Assembly (NCBI RefSeq): GCF_004117875.1
Contig: NZ_RAHW01000003.1
Span: 496,001-560,000 of the forward strand
DNA: 64,000 bases
Reading direction: 5' to 3'
Source: Geomonas oryzae
GTDB taxonomy: Bacteria; Desulfobacterota; Desulfuromonadia; Geobacterales; Geobacteraceae
The notes below the pieces were generated by a model. That model had not been told where the DNA came from. It was given only the letters and a program-made list of their open reading frames with translations, and ran no database searches. Positions within the stretch are counted from its first letter, which is position 1; each line of letters opens with the position of its first letter. A program made the translations under genes and the position numbers. This document shows, piece after piece, positions 25,848 to 33,884 of this stretch.

Positions 25848-28796
25848 ATGACCTGGGACCTGTGCGTAGCCGAGGCCGAGACATTACTTACATCCACCCG
25901 CATTCCTTCCTCGCTTGAGATCATCACCCTCATCAAACGGATCAATCCCACCCGGCTGCAACTTCCTGAACCGGACCGCGAGCGCGGATACCGCATCAAC
26001 GGCGCACTGCAGAACCTGCTCCTCGAGCATTACGGCGCCGCTTTTTGGCTGGTGCCGTTTGCATGGAACCCGGAAATAGTCCTCATAAAACATACCGCCC
26101 TACCCTCTGTCGATGCCTGCCACGCTCTCGTCGGGGCATTGTCCGAGAAGGCCCTTATGAGCGTCGCCGATCCGGCGGAGGGTGCGGCCTCCAAGCCGTG
26201 CCCGAAAAAGAAAACGAAGCCGCCCTCCTCCCGTTCTCCCACAGATGCGGTAAGGGGAGCGCAACAGATGCTGGAGAGATATGAATACTGCCGGGCGGAG
26301 GAACTCCTGTCCGGGATCCGCTTGGAGAACAACGGCGCATTGCCCAGCCTGCTCCGGGCAGCCACCATGCTGATGGAAGAGATAGGCGCTTACGGCACCG
26401 CCGTCGAGCTGTTGCTGTCGCAGCCGAAGTGCGTTCTGAAGGACAATTCCATCAAGGAGACGCTGGCACAGGCCTACTACCGAAACGGCATGATCCCGGA
26501 GGCGCGTGCGCTCTTCGATGTCCTCCCCGTCGCAGGCATGCAGAAGCTTTCCCTCTGCGCATATGCCGATATTTCCTTCAAGGACGGCAGCCTGACCCAC
26601 GCCTACGGCCTTTTGGAACGCGCGGAAGAGAAGGAAGGTTTCGCCGCCAACCTTGATCGGCTCAAAAACGAGATCCGGGAAGCGATGCACGCAGAGGCCC
26701 AGACGTGGCTGCAAAAGGCGCAGGAAGCCCTCAGGAGGGACGACGTGGCGCAGGCCGAGTCCATGGGACTCCAAGCGCTGAGCCGCTTCCCGGCTCTGCA
26801 ACAGGCACGTGAGATAGTCGCCGAAGTCAGGACCAGAAGGGAGGCTGAGGAGTTGACGTCGCTGTGGGACAAGCTCGAAAAGAGTGAACGGGGACAATCA
26901 AGGCTCGACCTGCTTGAGACGTTGCTGGAACGCGACAGGGAGCACCAGGAGAAGATCAAAACGCTGCTCGTGACGGAAAAGGCGACCGTGAAAGAGGAAT
27001 GGTGCTTCAGCCAACTGCAAAGGCTGCGGGAGGAAACGGTTCGGAAAAGGTGGGAGAAGTGCTACGCCATCATCGACTCGCTCTCCCACCAAAACGACCA
27101 TGTCGACAGCTACCGCGAGGCCTGCGCCCTTTCTCCCCACTTCTCCGTCCTGTACAACAACAGGCGGCTGCGAAAGGTGACCCCGAAAACGGCGAAGGAG
27201 GCTTGGCTGAGGTTGATCCAGGCAAGGACGGCGCTGCAGTCGGGGCAGCGGGAAGGGTGTCTTGAACTGATGGATGGGGTGAAGGAATATTTCGAGCATT
27301 GCCCGGATTTTGCGGAAGAGTACAGGAAACTTCTTGGGGCGGAGCAGGAATCGTCGCGAAGGGAAATTGCGGACCTGCTGCGGCAGGTGGCAGGTGATGA
27401 CGTGGATGAGGTGCGCATAGGCACCGCCTTCAACCGGATCCGCAAGAAAATGACCGTACTGCCGGAGAAGGAAAGGGTCGAATATAAAAAGATCATGCAG
27501 GACCGCCTGGCCCAGCTCGTCACGGAACCCGACGACGAGGAGGTGGGTAATGCGTACCATTGCGCCCTGTTGTTGGGCAAAGCTGAAGATGCGGCGCAGT
27601 TGCGCAAGATGATAAGAGATGCCGACCGGTTGGAACAGATCGAAAAGGAGGTCTCGGAGCCGATGCAGATGGAAGTCTCCCCTTTGACGTTGGCCTTCTC
27701 GGACGACATGCCGGTCGACCTGACCTCGAAACCGGCGCTTAGGTGTCTGGGCGCCACATACCGTCACATCCTTTTGGGCGACGAGGAGGGTGACTTGATC
27801 ATGGTCGATCTGCATGACATGACCGCCACAAAGTTCGCATGCATCCTGGGCCGGTTGTATCTTGCCGACGCACTTCCGGCGCAGGGGATTTTCCTGTTCA
27901 GGATCCAAGGCGAGAATTTCTTCGCTCGCGCCGAACTCTCCAGCGGGAAAGGAGCCGTAAAAGCGGTGTTCGAAGGGTCGACGGGCTTCCTGTTACCGAG
28001 CGACTCCGTCATAAACGACATCTATCTGAGCAGCGATAGAGCGACCGATTATTACCTCAACATCGCCCAAGAGGACGGGACGGCGCCGGCGGTTATGGGA
28101 AGGCTGCGGCTGCGGAGCAGAAACGGCATGGCTGATACCGTGCGGATTAATAATGAGCCGCGCCTCTACAGTTGGCGCCTCTCCAGCAACCCCGAAAAGT
28201 TCATCATCGGGACCACCGATCAGACGAGGATATGCGCCAGAAACCTCACCCTCGATATCGCCATGGGCTTTACGCCGGAGATATGGGAAGTCGACGAGGT
28301 CAACGGCCACATCTACTACTATTTCGGCACCACATTGAGGAAGGCCGATTTTCACCTCGACGACTGCGATGAGTTCCCCCATTCGGATGCCTTCATGTTC
28401 TTTTACGGCTATCACAGAATGCTCGGGCTGTGCCCGGCCACCAGCACGGCCCACCTCGCGCTGAGAGAGCGAGCCGCCTTGTATGATTACAGCGCCAACA
28501 AGCTATCGACCGTGTTTCCGGCGGACGCGATCATTTCCACCAGGCCCGCTAAAAATTGGTACTGCTATCACTACGACAAAGACGCGGGTGAACTGAAACT
28601 GAGGGACGTGACTGAAGAAGTGTTCAAGATCCTGGATTGGCGGACGGTACCGATCAAAAACGGCCAGAAGTGGAGCAATGAACAATACAGGGAGGCATAC
28701 GAAATGATGTACTTTGGTTACAAGGACACCCCGGAGCCGCTCGTTTTTCCCCATGCAGAGCAGGAACCTTCCGAAGCGACGGGCACGGTTCAGTAA
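25848..28796 (+). CDS. Large protein of unknown function (TPR-like middle, propeller-like C-terminus)
   Basis: 982 aa, no signal peptide or membrane helix. Residues 1-105 form a small mixed alpha/beta unit (GALQNLLLEHYGAAFWLVPFAWNPEIVLIKH). A basic linker with PKKKTKPPSSRSP follows at about 118-132. Residues about 135-290 look like helical repeats (AQAYYRNGMIPEARALFDVLP; QKAQEALRRDDVAQAESMGLQAL). Residues about 300-610 are helical and charged. From about 620 to 955 the chain turns beta-rich with spaced Trp/Tyr strands (RHILLGDEEGDLIMVDLHD; KFIIGTTDQTRICARNL; YYYFGTTLRKADFHLD), as in a beta-propeller. Base composition is less GC-biased than its neighbours, which hints at acquisition. No enzymatic motif recognised. 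Start supported by AAGGGGG and the TATAAT promoter. Confidence 0.75.
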   Translation: MTWDLCVAEAETLLTSTRIPSSLEIITLIKRINPTRLQLPEPDRERGYRINGALQNLLLEHYGAAFWLVPFAWNPEIVLIKHTALPSVDACHALVGALSEKALMSVADPAEGAASKPCPKKKTKPPSSRSPTDAVRGAQQMLERYEYCRAEELLSGIRLENNGALPSLLRAATMLMEEIGAYGTAVELLLSQPKCVLKDNSIKETLAQAYYRNGMIPEARALFDVLPVAGMQKLSLCAYADISFKDGSLTHAYGLLERAEEKEGFAANLDRLKNEIREAMHAEAQTWLQKAQEALRRDDVAQAESMGLQALSRFPALQQAREIVAEVRTRREAEELTSLWDKLEKSERGQSRLDLLETLLERDREHQEKIKTLLVTEKATVKEEWCFSQLQRLREETVRKRWEKCYAIIDSLSHQNDHVDSYREACALSPHFSVLYNNRRLRKVTPKTAKEAWLRLIQARTALQSGQREGCLELMDGVKEYFEHCPDFAEEYRKLLGAEQESSRREIADLLRQVAGDDVDEVRIGTAFNRIRKKMTVLPEKERVEYKKIMQDRLAQLVTEPDDEEVGNAYHCALLLGKAEDAAQLRKMIRDADRLEQIEKEVSEPMQMEVSPLTLAFSDDMPVDLTSKPALRCLGATYRHILLGDEEGDLIMVDLHDMTATKFACILGRLYLADALPAQGIFLFRIQGENFFARAELSSGKGAVKAVFEGSTGFLLPSDSVINDIYLSSDRATDYYLNIAQEDGTAPAVMGRLRLRSRNGMADTVRINNEPRLYSWRLSSNPEKFIIGTTDQTRICARNLTLDIAMGFTPEIWEVDEVNGHIYYYFGTTLRKADFHLDDCDEFPHSDAFMFFYGYHRMLGLCPATSTAHLALRERAALYDYSANKLSTVFPADAIISTRPAKNWYCYHYDKDAGELKLRDVTEEVFKILDWRTVPIKNGQKWSNEQYREAYEMMYFGYKDTPEPLVFPHAEQEPSEATGTVQ

Positions 28797-29522
28797 AGGG
28801 AGGCTCTTCTACCTGAAGGGACATGATCCTGAGTTAAGCGTTTTCCCCGCAAGATCCGGCACCAAACCTGAGACTTGTGACGGCCGGTCACTCACCTCAA
28901 CGGCCCCGGCTGCGGAGTTGTACGGTTCCAAGCCGCTCCGGCGAATTCCCCCCTGTTTCGTCCCGTCCACGAGGCTTTTCAGGGGCCGGCGAAACCGCTG
29001 CTACGGCTGAATCCCTGCAAACCGTCTTCTTCTACGCTAAAAGATGACATCCAGCCGGTTTAAAGACTTCCCAGCGGCGACGCAGGATCCTGCCGGAAAG
29101 AGAGCGACCGCCGCGTCGTTTGAGCCACCGCCCCGGCATGTAAACCATCTCCCGCACGGGAAACGGATTTCCTTTCGAGGAAGTCGTATCTTCCCGGTTT
29201 CCCATCTGATTACGACACGTTCCGAAAAGATCGAAATCCATTTCCCGCAAGCGAAATCCATTTGCTTCCCGGTTGATCCTTTTCCCGAGAAACGACTTTT
29301 CCAGAGTGGCCGGCAAGCCTTTGAAGGGGTGGCGGATGATCATTGAGAGGTTTATTGAAATTTTTGAGAGGTTTATCGAAGGGTGATCAGCTGGGTTAAG
29401 CGGTATAGCTGCGATCAGAGGCGGTCGCACATCTTTGAGGAGACTGCACGGGAGGTCGAACTATTTTGCCGCGTGGATAAAGGTTTCCCGCCAGCTATGA
29501 ACCGGCGTGCCCCCCTCTACTG
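28797..29522. other. Gene-free stretch with short tandem repeats
   Basis: About 730 bases with no supportable gene on either strand. It contains the dyad GTGAC-GGCCG-GTCAC near 28878, two copies of CGAAATCCATTT 20 bases apart (29232 and 29252), and two copies of TTGAGAGGTTTAT 21 bases apart (29343 and 29364). The small frames here have no ribosome sites and inherit the repeat period. Confidence 0.6.
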
Positions 29523-29561
29523 CCTGGGCGCCGCGACGACTTGTCGGCCGAGGCGCCCAGG
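29523..29561 (-). terminator. Hairpin downstream of the FN3 gene
   Basis: Perfect 10-base arms CCTGGGCGCC/GGCGCCCAGG around a 19-base loop, starting 13 bases after the stop codon of the FN3 gene. No T-run follows on the minus strand, so termination is likely but not certain. Confidence 0.5.
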
Positions 29562-29574
29562 CGAAGGTGGAAAG

Positions 29575-30246
29575 CTAGACTACCATGATGTGTACGTAGG
29601 TGGACCAGGGGCCGTACCCTGCGTGTCCGAGGCATCTGACCCTGATGTAGTAAATCTTGCCCGGCTCGAGACCGGTCAGTTCGACGCCCCCTTTGATCTT
29701 TGTGAACTGCCACTCTTTCAGCCAAGCCGCCTCGTCGTTCGGATCGCCCTGGCATGCCTGAACGAAATAGGTGACCGCTCCTTCGACCTTTCCGAGGACA
29801 AGACGCAGCGTCCCGGAGATCTTCCCATGCTCGAGCTTCATCTTGTCCGGAGCTTTGATCAGGACGGTGGTCGTACTCCTGGGGGCGGCCTTTTTCCTGT
29901 GGTCAACGCCGAGGTTGGAGATCAGCTCGAAATTCTTCTCCTTCAGGTACCTCATCCCTGCCCAGTTGAGCGTCAGACAGGTGGCCAGCAGCGCCTCCTC
30001 ACGGGCGGCATCGCGCTCCGCTTTCTTCCCCGAGGCGCCGGTCATGACGGCGTAGGTCAGATCATGATAGCGGGTGCCGAGGATCTTGATCTCGTTGCCG
30101 TGATAAGCGCCCGCAGGCACCTCCTGGAACAGTGGATGCGCGATCAAGGCCTCGCCGATGCCTATGATGTGCGTTGCACACTCCAGGTGCGGATAGTTGA
30201 TGAAACTGGTGTCGAAGATACTTAGTGGGTGGAATGCGAATGGCAT
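29575..30246 (-). CDS. Protein with C-terminal fibronectin type III domain
   Basis: 223 aa, no signal peptide. The N-terminal half (about 1-120) is of unknown fold (IGIGEALIAHPLFQEVPAGAYHGNEIKILGTRYHDLTYAVMTGASGKKAERDA, shown in part) and the C-terminal half (about 135-223) is an FN3 domain ending in LEPGKIYYIRVRCLGHAGYGPWS. FN3 domains usually mediate binding. The ATG at 30246 with AGGAGG 5 bases upstream is preferred over a start 14 codons earlier. It stands alone between a gene-poor stretch and the PhnA-like gene. Similar proteins occur in Geobacter without known role; that is from memory. Confidence 0.7.
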   Translation of the reverse strand: MPFAFHPLSIFDTSFINYPHLECATHIIGIGEALIAHPLFQEVPAGAYHGNEIKILGTRYHDLTYAVMTGASGKKAERDAAREEALLATCLTLNWAGMRYLKEKNFELISNLGVDHRKKAAPRSTTTVLIKAPDKMKLEHGKISGTLRLVLGKVEGAVTYFVQACQGDPNDEAAWLKEWQFTKIKGGVELTGLEPGKIYYIRVRCLGHAGYGPWSTYVHIMVV

Positions 30247-30445
30247 GAACACCTCCTGTTTTTTAGAGATATTTAACCTACCACCCAAAATTAGTCGAGA
30301 GACCGGCCGCTGTCAAGGCGGCAAGAGACAAGAGGTGGAAAAAAAGACGCATGCAGCCCCGGCTGCATTTGCCGGGGCCCCAGAGGAAGGTCGAAAGGAC
30401 GGCTAAGGAGGGGAAAGCGGGAAACATGGCCCCGCGTAGGAAGGA

Positions 30446-30784
30446 TCAGGCCTTTTTCACGTACTCGGACTTCAACTGCATGGCGCCGATGCCGTCGATC
30501 TTGCAGTCTATGTCGTGGTCGCCGTCGACGAGACGGATGTTGCGCACCTTGGTGCCGACCTTCACCACCGAGGAGGAGCCCTTGATCTTCAGGTCCTTGA
30601 TCACGGTGACCGAGTCGCCGTCCTTAAGCTCGTTGCCGAAGGCGTCACGGACGACGCTGTCGGTTTCCGCGCTCTCCGGCTCGGCCTGGGGCCATTCGTT
30701 GCCGCACTCGGGGCAGACGTAGAGCGCGCCGTCTTCGTAGGTGTAAGCGGAACTGCAGGAGGGACATTTGGGCAGGGTCGTCAT
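30446..30784 (-). CDS. PhnA-like zinc-ribbon protein (YjdM/PhnA family)
   Basis: 112 aa. N-terminal zinc ribbon CPSC-x12-CPEC ([24 protein letters not shown]) followed by the PhnA domain [26 protein letters not shown]. Although named for alkylphosphonate operons, the family is not the phosphonoacetate hydrolase and its role is unsettled; no phosphonate genes lie near. An upstream in-frame extension runs into the tRNA gene and is rejected; the ATG at 30784 has AAAGGA 6 bases upstream. Confidence 0.9.
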   Translation of the reverse strand: MTTLPKCPSCSSAYTYEDGALYVCPECGNEWPQAEPESAETDSVVRDAFGNELKDGDSVTVIKDLKIKGSSSVVKVGTKVRNIRLVDGDHDIDCKIDGIGAMQLKSEYVKKA

Positions 30785-30865
30785 CGGAATCCTTTTGAAG
30801 CGTGAGATTTGGTGCGAAACGAAAAAACCCCGGAAGCCGTCGTGGCCACCGGGGTCTGAAATTTT

Positions 30866-30940
<75 letters not shown>

Positions 30941-31086
30941 TCAACGAGAGACCGTTTTATAGCAAAACAGGCCTACCCAGTCAACCCAAAAAATCCGTCA
31001 TGCGAGAATATTTTTGCAGCGGCGCGAAAAGCTTCGAAAGCTCGTGGTTTTCGCCACGCCGCTCCCATGGCCCTTCCGCGCGCCCC

Positions 31087-31464
31087 CTACTTTCCGGTGA
31101 GCACCTTGCGGATCGTTTCGTAGATCTCCTTGGGGACGAAGGGCTTCATCAGGTTCCCCTTCGCTCCGGCGTCCAGGGCGGCCTGGATATCGCTGTCGAA
31201 GTCCGAGGCGCTGGCGACCAGCACACGGGCGTTGGGATCTATGGCAACCAGTTCCTTGGTGGCATCGATGCCGTTTTTGTCGGGCATGTAGATGTCCATG
31301 ATCACGATGTGCGGCCGCAGGACTTGGTATTGCTTGAGCGCCTCGTCACCGGTCGCCGCTTCTCCGACCACGGTGAAGCCGATCTGCTCCAGCACGGCGC
31401 GCAGCACCTGACGAAAAAAAAGCTCGTCGTCCACGATAAGTATCCTGACGTCCTTTAAAGCCAT
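31087..31464 (-). CDS. Single-domain response regulator (CheY-like)
   Basis: 125 aa receiver domain with the acidic pair in LIVDDE, phosphorylatable Asp57 in VIMDIYMPDKNG, Ser at the switch position (VASAS) and Lys107 in LMKPF. No output domain, so it acts by protein contact or as a phosphorelay step. It stands apart from any kinase gene; the closest chemosensory genes (33885-40886) lack a cheY and could use it, but the distance makes this a guess. The ATG at 31464 gives a normal N-terminus; GGGGGTG precedes it. Confidence 0.9.
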   Translation of the reverse strand: MALKDVRILIVDDELFFRQVLRAVLEQIGFTVVGEAATGDEALKQYQVLRPHIVIMDIYMPDKNGIDATKELVAIDPNARVLVASASDFDSDIQAALDAGAKGNLMKPFVPKEIYETIRKVLTGK

Positions 31465-31627
31465 GCACACCCCCGCTTGATGATCAACTGCCACATTCAT
31501 TTAGCATGTTTCTACGGCAATTTCCACTTTGCAATGACAAAATATCCTCATGGCACGAGCTAAATAGCCGCTGCACGCTGCAAGTTCATGTGATCATGCG
31601 TGTCGATATATTGCGGCAAGGGCATGA

Positions 31628-32131
31628 CTACTGTAGTAATGACAGATCCTGCCAATTGAGAGAAACGAGCAACCGGTCAAGGTCGTCACTGCAGTAGCTT
31701 TTCCCCCGACCATCGCATTCGGGATAATGACGCAGCACCGACGTGCAGGGCGTTTCGTCGCTGCTTCTGTTGACCTCGATGAGGAAAAACCCTCCGGGTT
31801 TCAGGTTGCGCACCACGTTTTCCAGGTACGGCCCCCTCTTCTCCCGGGTCGCGATGATGTTGAAGACGTAGGTCGAGAGCACCAGATCAACGCCAAGTTC
31901 CGTCTGCGGCAGCTCCCTGACGGAAAGGAGCCCTGCGAGCCTGGCCGCCCCCGGATGCAGGGAAAGCGCCTTGATCTGCTCGGGGAGGTCCGCGGCGTAA
32001 ACCTGGAACCCCTGCTCCGAGAGGTAAATGGAATTGCGCAACAGCCCCGCGCCGTAATCGAGGACCCTTCTGACCCCGACGAGGGTGAAGAATCGCGCAT
32101 AGCGCATCACGCTGGTGGCGGCTCTGGTCAT
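31628..32131 (-). CDS. SAM-dependent methyltransferase
   Basis: 167 aa class I methyltransferase: motif I VLDYGAGLLRNSIYL, acidic end of strand 2 VYAADLPEQ, motif IV VDLVLSTYVFNII and motif VI LKPGGFFLIEVN. Smaller than most relatives and without extra substrate-binding domain, so the substrate cannot be named. ATG at 32131 has GGGAG 6 bases upstream; an upstream TTG would add 7 residues. No operon partner. Confidence 0.8.
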   Translation of the reverse strand: MTRAATSVMRYARFFTLVGVRRVLDYGAGLLRNSIYLSEQGFQVYAADLPEQIKALSLHPGAARLAGLLSVRELPQTELGVDLVLSTYVFNIIATREKRGPYLENVVRNLKPGGFFLIEVNRSSDETPCTSVLRHYPECDGRGKSYCSDDLDRLLVSLNWQDLSLLQ

Positions 32132-32260
32132 GTCCGGCTCCCTGTGAGGCAATGTGGTCTGGATGCCCGGGCTCGCGCCCGGGACAATTGTATAGCAAAA
32201 GAGGGAAAGATTAGGACGGTCAAATGCAACTACGGCGTTTACGAAAATTGAAGAAATGGG

Positions 32261-32289
32261 TTGACATGGAAGCGGGGCGTTATTATTAT
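32261..32289 (+). promoter_or_regulatory. Sigma-70 promoter of the riboswitch transcript
   Basis: Consensus TTGACA (32261-32266), exactly 17 bases, TATTAT (32284-32289). Transcription would start at about 32296, which is the first base of the aptamer. Confidence 0.8.
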
Positions 32290-32295
32290 CACAGC

Positions 32296-32410
32296 CTGTA
32301 AAGGGGAGTAGCTATCGGCCGGAGAAATGGCCGACCTCAGGTTCGTCAAGACGGTGGCAACACCCGGACCCGAGGATAATCTTTTAGAAAACAGCAAGAC
32401 CTTTACCTGT
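32296..32410 (+). promoter_or_regulatory. yybP-ykoY manganese riboswitch aptamer
   Basis: The segment opens GTAAAGGGGAGTAGC and closes GCAAGACCTTTACC, the signature ends of the yybP-ykoY class. P1 pairs GTAAAGG (32298-32304) with CCTTTAC (32400-32406). Inside are a stem TCGGCC/GGCCGA and a second arm CCTCAGG/ACCCGAGG that carries the CGTCAA loop word typical of the Mn-binding site. The 3' strand of P1 is shared with the terminator at 32396-32447, so binding of Mn2+ should stabilise P1, break the terminator and switch expression on. It precedes a ribbon-helix-helix gene and a Tim44-like gene rather than a known Mn exporter. Confidence 0.88.
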
Positions 32411-32447
32411 AGCGAGTCAATCGCCATGGGTAAAGGTCTTTTTTTTT
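32396..32447 (+). terminator. Riboswitch-controlled terminator
   Basis: AAGACCTTTACC pairs with GGTAAAGGTCTT (32429-32440), then a run of T to 32447. The 5' arm overlaps the 3' strand of aptamer stem P1, so the two are mutually exclusive. It lies 72 bases before the next start codon. Confidence 0.88.
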
Positions 32448-32519
32448 AACATGAACTGGCGCAGCGGTGCTGTAGCGGCGCCTCTTGAAACGGGCAAGTA
32501 CCCGTAAGGAGAGAAAAAA

Positions 32520-32810
32520 ATGCACCTCGAACAAAAACAACAATACGCGACGGCCGTAAAAAGAAAAACGATGAGAAAGAAGAAGGAGACCCCGAAAAAG
32601 GGTACCCCGGTCCTGAAAAACGTGGTATCGCTCAGGGTGAGCGATCAGGAGAAACGCCTACTGGAGCGGCTCACCAGGGCCACTTCGCTGAACGTGTCCG
32701 ACCTCGTGCGCGAGGCGATAGGTTTCTGGCTCGCCAAGGGGCGCGGGCGCTCCGGAACGGCGAACAAGGGATCGCGCCCGTCCCTCGTGCTCGCCGGGAA
32801 CTCGAACTGA
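32520..32810 (+). CDS. Small basic ribbon-helix-helix protein
   Basis: 96 aa. A Lys/Arg-rich N-terminus (KRKTMRKKKETPKKG) is followed by a CopG-type ribbon-helix-helix at about 33-72: the strand VVSLRVSD and helices EKRLLERLTRATSLNVSDLVREAIGFWLAKG. Probably a dimeric DNA-binding regulator or an antitoxin-like protein, but no toxin gene follows. AAGGAG precedes the ATG. It is the first gene behind the manganese riboswitch and lies 35 bases before the Tim44-like gene, so it may tune that gene or a Mn response. Confidence 0.75.
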   Translation: MHLEQKQQYATAVKRKTMRKKKETPKKGTPVLKNVVSLRVSDQEKRLLERLTRATSLNVSDLVREAIGFWLAKGRGRSGTANKGSRPSLVLAGNSN

Positions 32811-32845
32811 CCTTACTGCAACAACCACCAAGGAGACAACACAAG

Positions 32846-33817
32846 ATGAAACGAAAACTCGCCCAAGCCTTCGCAGTATTCGCCGCAGTCCTCATGCTGA
32901 GCGCGACGGTGCTGGAGACCAGCGCCCATGCCCGCGCCGGCGGCGGGCGGTCCATGGGAAGCCGCGGTTCCCGCAGCTATTCCGCGCCCGCTTCCTCGTA
33001 CCGGCAGTCCGCCCCTTCTTACCAGCAGCAGTACTCTCCCTCCCCCATGGGCGGGATGCAGCAGCCCTCGGCAGGCGGCGGCTTCCTGCGCAGCATGGCG
33101 GGCGGCATCGCAGGCGGTCTCTTAGGCGGCATGCTCTTCAGGGGCATGGCCGGTGCCGGCGGCCCGGGCTTTGGCGGCGGGATCGGCCTCTTCGAAATCG
33201 TGCTTCTGGCCGGCATCGCCTACCTCATCTACCGCATGGTGAAAAGGCGCCGCAGCGAATCGCCGCTTCAGAGCGTTGCAACCGGTTACGGAACCGGCGG
33301 GTACGACCGCCAGCAGGGTTACGGGGGGCAGCCCATCCCCGCCTCCTACAGTGTCGAGGAGCCGGCGCGTGGCGACCTGCAGACCGGTCTCTCCCATCTG
33401 CGCCAGATGGACGCGGGCTTCGACGAGAACCGCTTCAAGGACCTCGTCATGGACAACTTCTTCAGGATCCAGGGTGGCTGGATGAACCGGGACCTGCAGG
33501 CGCTCTCCCCGCTGCTGACGCCGGAAATGCAGGGGGTCTTCAAGGAGGACGTCGAGCGGCTGCTGCGCGAAGGGCGTGTGAACCGGCTGGAAAACATCGC
33601 GGTGCGCAGCGTGGAGCTGGCCGAGGTGTGGCAGGAGGCGGGTCAGGATTACATCACCGCCCTCATCTACGCTAACCTCCTGGACTACACGACCGACGAA
33701 AACGGCACCGTGGTCGCCGGGAGCAAGACCGAGCCGGTGAAGTTCGAGGAGTACTGGACCTTCACGAGGCCGGTCGGCAACAACCCCTGGCGCCTCGGCG
33801 CGATAAACCAGAAGTAG
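32846..33817 (+). CDS. Exported/membrane protein with Tim44-like domain
   Basis: 323 aa. Signal peptide (KLAQAFAVFAAVLMLSATVLETSAHA), a Ser/Gly/Gln/Tyr-rich low-complexity region at about 30-80, a Gly-rich hydrophobic segment with GGIAGGLLGGMLFRGM, a transmembrane helix IGLFEIVLLAGIAYLIYRMVKRRR at about 114-136, and a Tim44-like domain at about 180-320 (FKDLVMDNFFRIQGGWMNRDLQALSPLLTPEM). Bacterial homologues of this layout are common but uncharacterised. RBS AAGGAGA. It is under the manganese riboswitch, which is the best clue to its job: possibly Mn handling or export at the envelope. Followed by a strong terminator. Confidence 0.85.
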   Translation: MKRKLAQAFAVFAAVLMLSATVLETSAHARAGGGRSMGSRGSRSYSAPASSYRQSAPSYQQQYSPSPMGGMQQPSAGGGFLRSMAGGIAGGLLGGMLFRGMAGAGGPGFGGGIGLFEIVLLAGIAYLIYRMVKRRRSESPLQSVATGYGTGGYDRQQGYGGQPIPASYSVEEPARGDLQTGLSHLRQMDAGFDENRFKDLVMDNFFRIQGGWMNRDLQALSPLLTPEMQGVFKEDVERLLREGRVNRLENIAVRSVELAEVWQEAGQDYITALIYANLLDYTTDENGTVVAGSKTEPVKFEEYWTFTRPVGNNPWRLGAINQK

Positions 33818-33830
33818 CCGGCTCGAAAAA

Positions 33831-33862
33831 AAACGGGCGCCTTCCTCCGAAGGCGCCCGTTT
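33831..33862. terminator. Bidirectional terminator between the Tim44-like gene and cheA
   Basis: Perfect 14-base arms AAACGGGCGCCTTC/GAAGGCGCCCGTTT with a four-base loop, flanked by an A-run at 33826-33833. It serves both convergent transcripts. Confidence 0.9.
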
Positions 33863-33884
33863 CTCGTTTGGAGCTTCCCTTATT

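Noticed and set aside
28960-29030. Cyclic-dinucleotide riboswitch-like words (GCGAAACC, TGCAAACC)
   Set aside because: The two-arm GEMM core and its tetraloop receptor pattern could not be laid out; no downstream gene on that strand.
29032-29430. Leftward 132-codon frame
   Set aside because: Reads through tandem repeats, no ribosome site, low-pattern translation.
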